A DNA stretch of 64,000 nucleotides. Origin: Catenovulum agarivorans DS-2 (GTDB lineage Bacteria > Pseudomonadota > Gammaproteobacteria > Enterobacterales > Alteromonadaceae). The position numbers and the translations under genes are program-made. Where the stretch lies: NCBI RefSeq assembly GCF_000568405.1, contig NZ_ARZY01000005.1, positions 102,751 through 166,750 on the forward strand, given 5' to 3'. The notes under the pieces were generated by a model. The model saw only the letters and a list, made by a program, of their open reading frames with translations. It made no database searches and was not told the DNA's origin. Of this stretch, positions 47,766 through 57,670 are shown piece by piece (the stretch's first letter is position 1; the number at the start of each line of letters is the position of its first letter).

Positions 47766-48275
47766 ATGGCAAAATCACTCGCAGAACAGCTAATGCAGGC
47801 TGGTGTTGTTAACCAAAAACAAGCAAAAAAAGCGTCGAAGAAAAGTAAAAAAAACCGTGAACTTAAACGAGAAGTTCAGGCTGCAGTACAACAAACCCAA
47901 CAACAAAATGTACAAAAGTCAGACCAACAGAATGAAAAAATTCGCTTAGAAGCCCAACAAAAAGCCATCACTGCGCAAATCAAACAACTGATAGAAGTGA
48001 ACGCAATTGAAAGTAAAGGTGACCTTGAGCACAACTTTAATTTTGAAGGTAAAGTAAAAACGTTGCGCGTATCATCTCAACAAAAACAACAGCTTGCCAA
48101 TGGCTTTATCGCGATTGCACATCTTGGCGAAAAATTTTATATGTTGCCTGCAGCAGTTGCCGAAAAAATCGAACAGCGTGGTGAAGGCTACATAGTGTTG
48201 CTGAACGACAAAATTGAAGAAGACGAAGATGACCCGTATAAAGACTACCCAATCCCAGATGATTTAATGTGGTAA
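47766..48275 (+). CDS. DUF2058 family protein, YaiL-like
   Basis: This is a cytoplasmic protein of unknown role in the YaiL/nucleoprotein group. It starts MAKSLAEQLMQAGVV at the ATG 47766, a family hallmark; the upstream TTG at 47736 is unlikely. A strongly basic, glutamine-rich segment (KKASKKSKKNRELKREVQ) is followed by a folded C-terminal domain (NFNFEGKVKTLRVS, HLGEKFYMLPAAVAEKI) and an acidic end (EEDEDDPYKDYPIPDDLMW). The length of 169 residues is near the family norm. Confidence 0.88.
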   Translation: MAKSLAEQLMQAGVVNQKQAKKASKKSKKNRELKREVQAAVQQTQQQNVQKSDQQNEKIRLEAQQKAITAQIKQLIEVNAIESKGDLEHNFNFEGKVKTLRVSSQQKQQLANGFIAIAHLGEKFYMLPAAVAEKIEQRGEGYIVLLNDKIEEDEDDPYKDYPIPDDLMW

Positions 48276-48293
48276 ACCAACAAAGGTCCTTGT

Positions 48294-48950
48294 ATGTTTA
48301 AACGCCGACTGAAGTTAACTAAGTTCACAAAAATAAGTCGCACACTGTTTTGCGCAGGTTCGCTGTTATTGTTAAACAGCTGCTCTAGTGTGCTTGAATT
48401 GGTTCAGCCGAACTTAGCGACCGATATGTCGGTGTTTAAATCAGGCGAATTCCAACTAGACACGGCCCATAGCTCACTCATTTTTAAAGTTAAACATATG
48501 GGCCTATCTTATTTTGTTGGCCGTTTTAACCAATTTGATGCCAACCTAGCATTTAATGCCGACCAGCCAGAACAAGCGAAACTTGGCGCTGTAGTTGATA
48601 TGGCGTCTTTAGATGTGGTAGATGACGATTTTGAGCAAACCATTAAGAGTGATGATTGGCTTAATACAGCCCAGTTCCCCAAAGCTTATTTTGAAACAAC
48701 AACCGCAACTCAAATCAATTCAGAAACCTTGCTGTTTGACGGCAACTTAACCTTTTTAGATGTCACTAACCCCGTAAAAGTCGAAGTTAAATTTAACGGT
48801 GCAGGTACAAATTTATTGACTTACAGCTATACGATTGGATTCTCAGCCAACATGACATTTAACCGTTCAGACTTTGGCTTAGACAAATATATCCCAACGG
48901 TTGGTGATCAAATCCTCATCGAAGTTGAAGCTGAATTTCAACGAAATTAA
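48294..48950 (+). CDS. YceI-family lipoprotein
   Basis: This is a lipocalin-like isoprenoid-binding domain protein. The N-terminus has a lipoprotein signal with lipobox LLNSC (Cys30), so it is anchored in the envelope rather than freely periplasmic like E. coli YceI. The YceI fold is shown by FQLDTAHSSLIFKVKHMGLSYFVGRFNQF (quoted in part), DDWLNTAQFPKAYFETT and MTFNRSDFGLDKYIPTVGD. It lies 18 bp after the DUF2058 gene and may be co-transcribed. Confidence 0.92.
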   Translation: MFKRRLKLTKFTKISRTLFCAGSLLLLNSCSSVLELVQPNLATDMSVFKSGEFQLDTAHSSLIFKVKHMGLSYFVGRFNQFDANLAFNADQPEQAKLGAVVDMASLDVVDDDFEQTIKSDDWLNTAQFPKAYFETTTATQINSETLLFDGNLTFLDVTNPVKVEVKFNGAGTNLLTYSYTIGFSANMTFNRSDFGLDKYIPTVGDQILIEVEAEFQRN

Positions 48951-49052
48951 ATTCAATCAACATAATTTACACACGTCATTGACAATTGTTAACAGTTTAC
49001 CTATATTCGATAGGTATTCTTTAGATTATCTAACATTCAAGGCCGTATAATT

Positions 49053-50060
49053 ATGAATTTAATGAATGATATAAAACCTCTCACTCTCAGTCTAATCACA
49101 ATTGCGCTATTAGCAGGCTGTGGTTCTACGAGTCAATCAGAGCCTACTGAAACTGAACAACCCATTGATAATCAACAACCTGATAACGAAAAAGCACCGG
49201 ACGACTCCGAAACACCGGAACAACCACAGGCCAAAGTAATAGATGTTAACAAGGCTGATCCAACTTTACCCTCTTTTGTTTCATTCGATAACACGACGCC
49301 TGACGGAAAGAAATGGCAAAAAATAGAAAACATGTCAGACGAATTTGATTTCTGGGATGATTCTAAGTGGATGAAAACCTACTGGAATTATGGCGATACG
49401 CCTGTCAACATGATGTCTAAAAATGCTGGCGTATCTGAAGGTAATTTATGGATAAAAGCAACACTAGACGAAGGTAGCGCCGACCAATGGTTTGAAACTG
49501 CTCGCGTTCGTTCTAAAGGAAAAATTAAGTTTCCTGTTTACACTGAAAGCCGAATTAAAACAGCGCACATATCTGCTTACAACACCTTTTGGTTAAATAA
49601 CGGTGACTCAAACAACCGTGACGAAATCGATATTATCGAAAATAATTCCAACCCTTCTATGCAGGGTGCTAAGTACGATAGATACCCGCTAGAAATGCAT
49701 TCTCAGTACTTTATTGTTAAAGATGGTGTCACCGAACGAGCTGGTGATAAAAACCCATCACATAGCAATCAGTTATCTGAAGGTAATACTTTACGCGGCG
49801 TACAATGGAACGAAGACTACCATGTATATGGCGCTTGGTGGAAAGACGAACACACAGTTCAATTTTACTTAAACGGTGAGCCTGTCAACTCGGTTACATC
49901 AACCCAAGAATTTACTTTAGAACAGCATATTATTTGGGATTTATGGACTCAAGATTCATCTTGGGTGGGTGGTTTACCAGCAAAATCTGATTTACTCGAT
50001 GATAGCCGCAATACTATGAAAATCGATTGGGTTAGAACTTGGCAATTAGTTGACGAATAA
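49053..50060 (+). CDS. GH16 family lipoprotein, probable agarase/porphyranase type
   Basis: This is a glycoside hydrolase for a galactan or related beta-glycan. It has a lipoprotein signal (LLAGC, Cys23), then an acidic Pro/Glu-rich linker (24-60). The jelly-roll domain (about 85-335) has the catalytic ExDxxE motif E191-I-D193-I-I-E196 in NRDEIDIIENNSNP, the form with an inserted residue found in agarases, porphyranases and carrageenases. AYNTFWLNN and VYGAWWKDEHTVQFYLNG are GH16 strands. Substrate assignment by sequence style is tentative. No other galactan genes are adjacent. Confidence 0.88.
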   Translation: MNLMNDIKPLTLSLITIALLAGCGSTSQSEPTETEQPIDNQQPDNEKAPDDSETPEQPQAKVIDVNKADPTLPSFVSFDNTTPDGKKWQKIENMSDEFDFWDDSKWMKTYWNYGDTPVNMMSKNAGVSEGNLWIKATLDEGSADQWFETARVRSKGKIKFPVYTESRIKTAHISAYNTFWLNNGDSNNRDEIDIIENNSNPSMQGAKYDRYPLEMHSQYFIVKDGVTERAGDKNPSHSNQLSEGNTLRGVQWNEDYHVYGAWWKDEHTVQFYLNGEPVNSVTSTQEFTLEQHIIWDLWTQDSSWVGGLPAKSDLLDDSRNTMKIDWVRTWQLVDE

Positions 50061-50073
50061 CACGTGATTTATC

Positions 50074-50100
50074 GCTAACCACAGCTCGATTGTGGTTAGC
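50074..50100. terminator. Hairpin between convergent GH16 and TonB-domain genes
   Basis: GCTAACCACA (50074-50083) and TGTGGTTAGC (50091-50100) form a perfect 10-bp stem with a 7-base loop. T runs are weak on both sides, but the convergent position suggests a shared terminator. Confidence 0.55.
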
Positions 50101-50126
50101 TAATGGAATCTTCGCACTAAAGTTTT

Positions 50127-50513
50127 TTAGTTAGACCTACCTAGATTAAAATCTAATCTCATCGAATAATTTTTTGTTTCAAGCGGCTGCCCATTTACCA
50201 CCTTTGGCTGATAAAACCATTGTGATAAAGCATCTGTAGCTGCTTTATCAAAAACTTGGTTAGGCATAGACTCAATTACCACAATATTTACAGGTTTACC
50301 GTCTTTACTTATATCAAAAGACATTTTCACCCATCCCTGTACACCTGATTTAGCGGCGCTTTTTGGATACTTAGGTTGAACTCTTTTAATGAGTTGAGGT
50401 TTGGCTCTGTCAGTTAGAACAACTGTATTCCCTTGGCCAGATAAACTTGCACATCCTACCAAAAGCGTGAATAAAACCACCAATGAGGCGGTTTTGTTTA
50501 ATTTTATATTCAA
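50127..50513 (-). CDS. Lipoprotein with stand-alone TonB C-terminal domain
   Basis: The 128-residue precursor has a lipobox LLVGC (Cys21). The mature part is a TonB C-terminal domain: VQPKYPKSAAKSGVQGWVKM, DGKPVNIVVIESMPNQVFD, ATDALSQWFYQPKVVNGQP (the KYP...G..G.V...F....G and W.Y.P pattern). It lacks the TM anchor and proline-rich spacer of a real TonB, so it cannot contact ExbB in the usual way. It could act as a periplasmic adaptor or peptidoglycan-binding protein. Regulation not visible. Confidence 0.85.
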   Translation of the reverse strand: MNIKLNKTASLVVLFTLLVGCASLSGQGNTVVLTDRAKPQLIKRVQPKYPKSAAKSGVQGWVKMSFDISKDGKPVNIVVIESMPNQVFDKAATDALSQWFYQPKVVNGQPLETKNYSMRLDFNLGRSN

Positions 50514-50729
50514 TTTATCAATCCCTTATCTGTTCTGTATTTATTCAAACACAAATGTACCACAGCGACAAAATTAATCAATTAAAACCATAAAGCACCA
50601 AAACAAACCAACAAAAATTCAAACCAATCAAATAAAATCACACAAACCACAATAAAACATTCGTAATCTAGTTCATCTGCAGCATGTTTTATTTAACCCA
50701 ATGCCGCTCCCTGATATATGGTTTTCTCC

Positions 50730-51713
50730 TTAAGCCGTCCACCGACCTACTGGGCTGCTATCTTTGACTTCAAACCCATACATTTTGTCAAAATCAGGTA
50801 TATTCTTTTCCCAGTTTGGGGTTTCTTTGCCAATAAAATCACGAACGGCTTCAAAAAACAGTTGAGTACGAACCGGTAAGCCTCGGTGTGGGTAAACAGC
50901 TTGCACACTATGGTAATCGGGTAATTTGACATGGGTTAGGATAGGCACGAGTCGACCGCTCATTACCTCATCGCTAATAACAAATGCAGGCACCGCACAG
51001 TATGCAGTACCAGATATCGCTTTGGATATCAGCACATCACCATCATTAGCTCTAAATTGGCTATTTATGGTGATTGTGGTTTCGTTGCCTTTAGAATCAT
51101 AATAAGGCAATTGCGACACTTTTAAAGCGTCGCTAGCATATGTTGCCGCAGGTAATTTAGCCAATTGCTGCATGGTTTTTGGTTCGCCATATGTTTCTAA
51201 AAACTTAGGGGCCGCGACGATCAACATTCGATTACGTGCAATCGCACGAGAGATTAAACTAGAATCGCGCGGTGGACCAACTCTAAAAGCTAAGTCGTAC
51301 CCTTCACCTACAACGTCCACTAACCTGTCTTCTAACCTTATTTCCACTTCAACTTGAGGAAAACGTTGTTGAAATTCAATTGCAACAGGCAAGATATACC
51401 GTTTACCAATAATGGTCGAGCTGGTTACTTTTAGCAAACCTTTCGGCTCGGTATGATAATTTTGCGCAATGGTTAGTGTTTCCCCCAGTAGCTCTCTGAG
51501 TTCTTTAGCTTTTTTGAGCATCTCAGAACCAGCAGCAGTTAATGAAAATGAGCGCGTAGTACGATTGAGCAAACGCACACCCAAATCATCTTCCAATTTA
51601 TTCATTTGCTTCGAAACAACCGACCTATCAATATTTCTTCGCTCAGCTACCTTTGCAAACGACCCCTGCTCAACCACTTCGAGAAACATTAAAATTCGAC
51701 TGGTTGTATCCAT
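50730..51713 (-). CDS. LysR-type regulator, divergent from RND efflux operon
   Basis: The 327-residue LysR protein has an N-terminal winged HTH (FLEVVEQGSFAKVAERRNIDRS) and a C-terminal effector domain (LLKVTSSTIIGKRYILPVAIEFQQRFPQ, quoted in part). It resembles the DmlR/AaeR-like group more than MexT by sequence style, but the setting is that of MexT: it is divergent from an RND operon ending in an oxidoreductase. A T-N11-A dyad lies directly upstream of its start. It probably activates the efflux operon and represses itself. Confidence 0.92.
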   Translation of the reverse strand: MDTTSRILMFLEVVEQGSFAKVAERRNIDRSVVSKQMNKLEDDLGVRLLNRTTRSFSLTAAGSEMLKKAKELRELLGETLTIAQNYHTEPKGLLKVTSSTIIGKRYILPVAIEFQQRFPQVEVEIRLEDRLVDVVGEGYDLAFRVGPPRDSSLISRAIARNRMLIVAAPKFLETYGEPKTMQQLAKLPAATYASDALKVSQLPYYDSKGNETTITINSQFRANDGDVLISKAISGTAYCAVPAFVISDEVMSGRLVPILTHVKLPDYHSVQAVYPHRGLPVRTQLFFEAVRDFIGKETPNWEKNIPDFDKMYGFEVKDSSPVGRWTA

Positions 51714-51734
51714 TGTTGTACCTGTACCTTTAAG

Positions 51735-51763
51735 TTTATTGTTGCCATTGTGGCACTAATAAA
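51735..51763. promoter_or_regulatory. LysR-box dyad in the LysR/RND intergenic region
   Basis: TGCCA-TTG-TGGCA (51743-51755) is a T-N11-A element with full dyad symmetry. The outer arms TTTATT (51735-51740) and AATAAA (51758-51763) extend the symmetry to 29 bp, interrupted only by one pair of bases on each side. It starts 21 bp upstream of the LysR ATG and 72 bp upstream of the adaptor gene, a classic place for the regulator's primary site. Confidence 0.65.
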
Positions 51764-51834
51764 TGGAAAAATGAATGCTTTTTCTTTGACTTGGTAATTT
51801 TTACTATGGTGTCATTGTAATTAGGAGATAAAGC

Positions 51835-53049
51835 ATGTTCGTATTTAATAAGACTATCACCCAACTGGTTGTAGCTACTAGTTTGATTTTCACAGTGGTA
51901 GCTTGTAACCAAACAGAAGAAACCAATCAACAGGAACAAGCCAGTAAAACACCACCTTTGCCAATTGAAGTAGCACAAGTAGCCTATAAGCCCGTGCAGA
52001 GCTGGTTTACTTATTCTACTAGACTAGAAGCGCCAGAAAAGATCGCGCTTAGACCGAGAGTGTCTGGTGTTATTAACTCAGTTGAATTTACTGAGGGCCA
52101 ACAGGTTAAGCAAGGTCAATTATTATTTACACTTGACCCACGACCTTTTGAAGCTCAAGTCGCGCATTTAAAAGCAGAGTTAGCCAGTGCACAAGCGGCG
52201 TTTGAACAAGCAACAAATGAAGCTGAACGTGCGCAAAGATTACGTAGCCGCAATGCAATTTCAGCAGAAGAAGCTGAAGCACGTACAACGTCGGTTAAAC
52301 AGTCTGAAGCACATATTGAAGCGATTAAAGCCCAATTAGCAACTGCGCAGTTGAATTTAGATTTTAGCCAGGTTCGCTCACCGATAGATGGCATAATTTC
52401 CCGTGCTGAAATCACCAAAGGCAATACAGTCAATGCGAATCAAAGTGTTTTAACCAATATTGTTTCAAACGAAAAAATGTATGCTTATTTTGACGTTGAC
52501 GAACGTACGTGGAATCAACATTTTGGCCAACAAGCTTATCATTCTGGCTTATCGGTAGTCATGCAATTACTCGGAAACGAAGTTTTTGCACATCAAGGGA
52601 AAGTTGATTTTATCGATAACCAAATAAACCCTTCAACTGGTACCCTGCGCGTACGAGCTGTGTTTAGCCAACAAGATGCTGATTTGCGTTCAGGCGCGTT
52701 TGCAAGAATTAAAATTGCTGGTAGTAAAGCCGAACAACAAGTGTTGATTCCAGAAAAAGCACTTGGCACAGACTTAAAGAACCGTTTTGTGTTGGTAGTT
52801 GATGAGCACAATGTATTGCAATATCGCCCTGTTACTCTAGGCGATAGGTACGGCGAATTTAGAGCGATTAAGTCTGGCTTGAAACCTCAAGACAATATTG
52901 CGGTTAACGGGCCAGCTCGAGTATTCCCTGGTATGCCGGTAGCGCCACAAATGATCCAATTAGACACTTCGCAAATTGCCTTAACACTTGGGGATTTTTC
53001 ACCTGTGAACGCTAGCGATCAAACTGTATTAACGGCACAAGCTCAATAA
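51835..53049 (+). CDS. RND efflux periplasmic adaptor (MexE/AcrA type lipoprotein)
   Basis: This membrane fusion protein joins the RND pump to the outer membrane channel. Lipobox VVAC (Cys24); 404 residues. The biotinyl-lipoyl halves are RPRVSGVINSVEFTEGQQVKQG and LDFSQVRSPIDGIISRAEIT (quoted in parts), flanking a coiled-coil hairpin (about 100-170). VLIPEKALGTD and NGPARVFPGMPV close the beta-barrel and membrane-proximal domains. AGGAGA (51823-51828) sets the start. It is the first gene of the operon. Confidence 0.94.
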   Translation: MFVFNKTITQLVVATSLIFTVVACNQTEETNQQEQASKTPPLPIEVAQVAYKPVQSWFTYSTRLEAPEKIALRPRVSGVINSVEFTEGQQVKQGQLLFTLDPRPFEAQVAHLKAELASAQAAFEQATNEAERAQRLRSRNAISAEEAEARTTSVKQSEAHIEAIKAQLATAQLNLDFSQVRSPIDGIISRAEITKGNTVNANQSVLTNIVSNEKMYAYFDVDERTWNQHFGQQAYHSGLSVVMQLLGNEVFAHQGKVDFIDNQINPSTGTLRVRAVFSQQDADLRSGAFARIKIAGSKAEQQVLIPEKALGTDLKNRFVLVVDEHNVLQYRPVTLGDRYGEFRAIKSGLKPQDNIAVNGPARVFPGMPVAPQMIQLDTSQIALTLGDFSPVNASDQTVLTAQAQ

Positions 53050-53063
53050 GGTTCAGCTCGTTT

Positions 53064-56000
53064 ATGAATTTCTCACATTTTTTTATTAAGCGGCCTATTT
53101 TTGCCGCTGTACTGTCAATGATTATCTTTATTGGTGGTGCAATCTCTCTATTTCAATTACCAATCAGTGAATATCCTGAAGTGGTACCCCCAACTGTGGT
53201 TGTCAGTGCCTCGTATCCTGGTGCGAACCCAAAAGTTATAGCCGAAACAGTTGCAACGCCACTAGAGCAAGAAATTAACGGCGTTGAAAACATGCTGTAT
53301 ATGGCGTCACAAGCGACAGGCGATGGCCGTATGTCATTGACAGTCACCTTCGCGTTAGGAGCTGATTTAGACAAAGCTCAGCAGCGTATTCAGAACCGAG
53401 TAAATGCTGCGCTGCCGCGTTTACCTGAAGAGGTGCAACGTTTAGGGGTAATTGCGCAAAAATCGTCACCAAACTTAACTATGGTTGTACATCTGTATTC
53501 GCCCGACGAAACTCGTACTTCGGACTATTTATCCAATTACGCAGATTTATACGTTAAAGACCAAATTGCGCGCATCGGCGGTGTTGGCCAAGTAAGAGTA
53601 TTTGGTGGTGGTAAATATGCCATGCGAGTTTGGTTAGACCCTGATGCCTTGGCGGCGAGACAATTAACTGCATCTGATGTCGTTAATGCCTTACGTACAC
53701 AAAACCGTCAAGTTGCGGCTGGTAGCTTAGGCTCTCAACCTGTGCCATCTGAAGCTCAGTTCCAGCTATTGCTTAACGTTAAAGGCCGTTTAGAAAGTGT
53801 TGAAGAGTTTGAGCAAGTAATTATAAAAGTTGGCGATAATGGTGCAATAACTCGATTAAAAGATGTTGCTCGCGTTGAAGTGGGTCAAGACAGCTATGCA
53901 TTGCGTTCACTATTAAACGGCCAACAAGCAGTTGCAATGCCAGTATTCCAACGACCAGGTTCAAACGCAATTGAGTTATCTGATCAAGTACGTACAACTA
54001 TGGCTGAATTGGCGAAAGAGTTTCCAGCAGGCATGACCTACGACATTGTTTACGATCCAACAGTTTTTGTTCGCGGTTCAATCGAAGCCGTGATTAAAAC
54101 ATTGTTAGAAGCGGTGATTCTTGTTGTCATAGTTGTAGTGGTATTTTTGCAAACTTGGCGGGCATCAATTATCCCTTTGATAGCAGTGCCAGTTTCATTA
54201 GTCGGTACATTTGCAATTATGCAATGGTTAGGTGTCAGCATTAATACCTTGTCTTTGTTTGGTTTAGTCCTCGCCATTGGTATCGTAGTGGATGATGCCA
54301 TCGTGGTTGTTGAAAATGTTGAACGAAACATTGCCAATGGATTATCTCCATTTGAAGCAACGAAAGTTGCGATGACAGAAGTTACTGGACCAATTATCGC
54401 TATTGCGTTGGTATTATGCGCTGTATTTATTCCAACTGCATTTATCACTGGGTTAACCGGTCAATTTTATAAACAATTTGCATTAACGATTACAATTTCA
54501 ACGTTAATCTCGGCATTTAACTCACTGACCTTGTCACCAGCTTTATCAGCTTTATTGTTAAAGCCACATGGCGCTAAACCTGATGTATTAACGCGCATTT
54601 TAGACAAACTGTTTGCAAATTGGTTATTTAAACCCTTTAACCGCATGTTTGAAAAAAGCGCCAATGCTTATCAATTCACCATAAAAAAACTAATCCGTTT
54701 TGCCGCGGTCGTAGGCGTGGTATATGTCGGTTTGCTCGCGTCAACTGGTGGGCTATTTAATGCAGTACCAGGTGGCTTTATACCAGCGCAAGATAAACAG
54801 TATTTAGTTTCGATAGCTCAGCTACCAGATGCTTCAAGCCTAGATAGAACGGAAGCTGTGGTTATGCAAATGTCAGAAATTGCCCAACAAGTGCCAGGCG
54901 TTGCAAACACAGTCGCGTTCCCTGGGCTAAATATCAATGGCTTTACTAATAGTCCAAATAGTGCGGTGATATTCACCCCACTTGAAGATTTTGACCAACG
55001 TAACGACCCAAGTATGTCTGCCGCAGCAATTGCTGCCGAGTTGAACAAACGATATGCCGTCATCGACGAAGCGTTTGTTGCAGTGTTTCCACCACCACCT
55101 GTGCTAGGTTTAGGTACAACTGGTGGATTCAAATTACAACTTGAAGACAGAGGGAATTTAGGTTTCGAAGCCTTATTTAACAGCTTGCAACAAGTGATGG
55201 CTGCGGGCAACCAAAGACCTGAATTAATGGGACTATTTTCAAGCTTCCGTATTCAAGTACCACAAATGGATATTGACATCGACCGAGAACAAGCATTATT
55301 GCAAGGCATTCCACTGACAGAAGTATTCAACGCACTACAGGTGTATTTAGGTTCAGTTTATGTGAATGACTTTAACATGTTCGGTCGTACTTATCAGGTA
55401 ACAGCCCAAGCGGATGCCAAGTATAGATTGGACGCAAAACAAATCCTTAGCTTAAAAGTTCGCAACAATCAAGGTGAAATGGTTCCATTAGGTGCGGTGA
55501 TAAAAGTAACCCCAGCAACAGGGCCTGACCGAGTAATGCACTACAATGGCTATCCGAGTGCAGAGTTAAATGGTAGCGCTGCGTTTGGTTACAGTAGTGA
55601 TCAAGCTAAACAAGCGATTGAACAAGTGTTGGCAGAAACGTTACCTGAAGGCATGGCTTTTGAGTGGACAGAAGTAACTTATCAACAAATCTTAGCGGGT
55701 AATACTATGGTATACATTTTCCCTCTTGTCGTGTTGTTGGTATTTATGGTTTTGGCTGCACAGTACGAAAGTTTACGTTTGCCATTGGCGATTATTTTGA
55801 TTGTTCCAATGACAATATTCTCTGCCCTTGCGGGTGTATGGTTAATCGGTGGTGACAATAATATATTTACCCAGATTGGTTTAATTGTATTAGTGGCGCT
55901 TGCCTGTAAAAACGCAATCCTTATGGTTGAGTTTGCTAAAGAACAACAAGACGTGGGTATCAGCAAGCTTCAAGCTATCGTTGAAGCTGGTCGATTACGT

Positions 56001-56234
56001 TTACGCCCAATTCTAATGACCTCTATTGCCTTTACTGCAGGTGTTGTGCCCTTGGTGCTCGCGTCTGGCGCGGGTTCAGAAATGCGACAAGCAATGGGTG
56101 TCGCGGTATTCTCTGGCATGATAGGTGTCACAGTATTTGGTTTGTTATTCACGCCTGTGTTTTATGCATTGGTCGCAAAAGAAACGGGGCAAGCTATCGA
56201 ATCGAATAAACAAATATCAAGCGAGTCAGAATAA
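53064..56234 (+). CDS. RND multidrug efflux transporter (MexF/AcrB, HAE1 family)
   Basis: This is the proton-driven inner membrane pump, 1056 residues, 12 TM helices. The start NFSHFFIKRPIFAAVLSMI and PISEYPEVVPPTVVV are typical of HAE1 pumps. GIVVDDAIVVVENVERN (residues about 405-421) holds the two TM4 aspartates for proton relay. The C-terminal half repeats the layout with LVALACKNAILMVEFAKEQ and RLRPILMTSIAFTAGVVPL. The MexF-like group exports chloramphenicol, quinolones and related electrophiles; the substrate here is inferred. It is 14 bp after the adaptor and abuts the channel gene. Confidence 0.96.
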   Translation: MNFSHFFIKRPIFAAVLSMIIFIGGAISLFQLPISEYPEVVPPTVVVSASYPGANPKVIAETVATPLEQEINGVENMLYMASQATGDGRMSLTVTFALGADLDKAQQRIQNRVNAALPRLPEEVQRLGVIAQKSSPNLTMVVHLYSPDETRTSDYLSNYADLYVKDQIARIGGVGQVRVFGGGKYAMRVWLDPDALAARQLTASDVVNALRTQNRQVAAGSLGSQPVPSEAQFQLLLNVKGRLESVEEFEQVIIKVGDNGAITRLKDVARVEVGQDSYALRSLLNGQQAVAMPVFQRPGSNAIELSDQVRTTMAELAKEFPAGMTYDIVYDPTVFVRGSIEAVIKTLLEAVILVVIVVVVFLQTWRASIIPLIAVPVSLVGTFAIMQWLGVSINTLSLFGLVLAIGIVVDDAIVVVENVERNIANGLSPFEATKVAMTEVTGPIIAIALVLCAVFIPTAFITGLTGQFYKQFALTITISTLISAFNSLTLSPALSALLLKPHGAKPDVLTRILDKLFANWLFKPFNRMFEKSANAYQFTIKKLIRFAAVVGVVYVGLLASTGGLFNAVPGGFIPAQDKQYLVSIAQLPDASSLDRTEAVVMQMSEIAQQVPGVANTVAFPGLNINGFTNSPNSAVIFTPLEDFDQRNDPSMSAAAIAAELNKRYAVIDEAFVAVFPPPPVLGLGTTGGFKLQLEDRGNLGFEALFNSLQQVMAAGNQRPELMGLFSSFRIQVPQMDIDIDREQALLQGIPLTEVFNALQVYLGSVYVNDFNMFGRTYQVTAQADAKYRLDAKQILSLKVRNNQGEMVPLGAVIKVTPATGPDRVMHYNGYPSAELNGSAAFGYSSDQAKQAIEQVLAETLPEGMAFEWTEVTYQQILAGNTMVYIFPLVVLLVFMVLAAQYESLRLPLAIILIVPMTIFSALAGVWLIGGDNNIFTQIGLIVLVALACKNAILMVEFAKEQQDVGISKLQAIVEAGRLRLRPILMTSIAFTAGVVPLVLASGAGSEMRQAMGVAVFSGMIGVTVFGLLFTPVFYALVAKETGQAIESNKQISSESE

Positions 56235-57668
56235 ATGAACAACTTGTACACTAAACCGAAAGCAGTGTGGACTGCAGTTGCAACCAGTTTATTGTTGGCA
56301 GCTTGTAGCAGTACAACTGACTATCAGCAGCAAGCAGCAACTGAAACAGCTAAACATAGCTATTTTAGCGACAATACAAATACACAAAACTATAGTCATC
56401 CGCTGTTGCAACAAACCGGAGCATCAGACTTGACCATGAAAACTAAACAATGGTGGCTTAATTATAAAAGCGAACAGTTGAATGCTTTAGTGATTAATGC
56501 ACAGCAAAATAACCTTAATTTGCAAAGTGCGGCAAAACGATATGCTGCCGCACAACAAAGACTGGGCGCAAATAAAGCACAGTATTTGCCACAAGGTGGT
56601 TTAAATGCAGAAGCCACTCGCGCATCAGTTGCAAATCAAATTACCGAAGAAGCCAGTTTTGGTTTAGGTTTGACGTGGCAACTAGACTTATTCGGTCGAA
56701 TTTCCTCATTGGTTGATGCTGCGCAAGCCGCTACAGCCAGTGCATATGAAACTCAGATCGCAATTAACACTCAAGTTACGGCTGGTGTTGTACGCAGCTT
56801 TATTGAGTGGCAAGGTTTAACCCTTAAACAGCAAATTGTCCAAGCGCAAATCGATGCATTAAACGAAAGTGTCGATGTATTGCAAGCTAGAGTTGATGAA
56901 GGTTTTGCTTCGCATTTAGATTTAGATAGAACTTACGCGCAGCTCAATCAACAACTGGCGATTTTGCCACAGCTGCAAACCCAAAGGTTTAACTTGCAAG
57001 CGAGCATTGCAGTACTGACGGCCACTACACCAGAGCAAATAAACTTAAGCTTTGAACCGAGTTTATTCAGCGATAATTTAGCCGCCCCACTACAAATAAA
57101 AGATAGTAAACAGGCTTTATTGTTGCGACCTGAAATTGGCCAAGCTTATTATCAGTTAATGCAACAAACAGCGTTGTCAGATTCGGCAAAAGCAGCTTTA
57201 TGGCCAGATATATCCATTGGTGGTTTTGCAGGGTTATTAAATCCTAGCAATATAAGTTTGTCAGCAGATGACGATGCTTGGTCAGTAACACCAAGTATCA
57301 ACTGGTCAATTTTAAGCTGGCCTGCTTTGCAACAACAGGCTGAAGCGCAGCAAACTTTGACAAAGGCGGCCTACGATAACTACCAGCATAGTATTATTGA
57401 AGTCGTTGCTGAATCGCAAGTGGCGCTAAATAACTTGTCGCAGTCTCACAAATTAACCGACTATGCGGGTACTCGATTAAGTTATGCCGATAAAGCCTTA
57501 ACTCAAGCACAAGCAATGTATGAAGAAGGCCAAGTTCCATATTTGGATTTATTGTCCGCCAGACAAGACGCATTACTTGCCAAGCAAGCTGCTGTCGATG
57601 CTAAAATTAACTTAATGTTAGCAAAAGTATCAACTTATAAAGCGTTTAGTGGTGTTTGGAGTCGTTAG
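56235..57668 (+). CDS. RND outer membrane efflux channel lipoprotein (OprN/OprM, NodT family)
   Basis: This is a TolC-superfamily trimeric channel. Lipobox LLAAC (Cys24); 477 residues. Two OEP repeats are visible: QWWLNYKSEQLNALVINAQQNNLNL and LGLTWQLDLFGRISSLVDAAQ in the first, then LLLRPEIGQAYYQLMQQ, TPSINWSILSWPALQQQAE and EGQVPYLDLLSARQDALLA in the second (quoted in parts). The ATG follows the pump stop with no gap. Transcription continues into the oxidoreductase gene. Confidence 0.94.
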   Translation: MNNLYTKPKAVWTAVATSLLLAACSSTTDYQQQAATETAKHSYFSDNTNTQNYSHPLLQQTGASDLTMKTKQWWLNYKSEQLNALVINAQQNNLNLQSAAKRYAAAQQRLGANKAQYLPQGGLNAEATRASVANQITEEASFGLGLTWQLDLFGRISSLVDAAQAATASAYETQIAINTQVTAGVVRSFIEWQGLTLKQQIVQAQIDALNESVDVLQARVDEGFASHLDLDRTYAQLNQQLAILPQLQTQRFNLQASIAVLTATTPEQINLSFEPSLFSDNLAAPLQIKDSKQALLLRPEIGQAYYQLMQQTALSDSAKAALWPDISIGGFAGLLNPSNISLSADDDAWSVTPSINWSILSWPALQQQAEAQQTLTKAAYDNYQHSIIEVVAESQVALNNLSQSHKLTDYAGTRLSYADKALTQAQAMYEEGQVPYLDLLSARQDALLAKQAAVDAKINLMLAKVSTYKAFSGVWSR

Positions 57669-57670
57669 CC

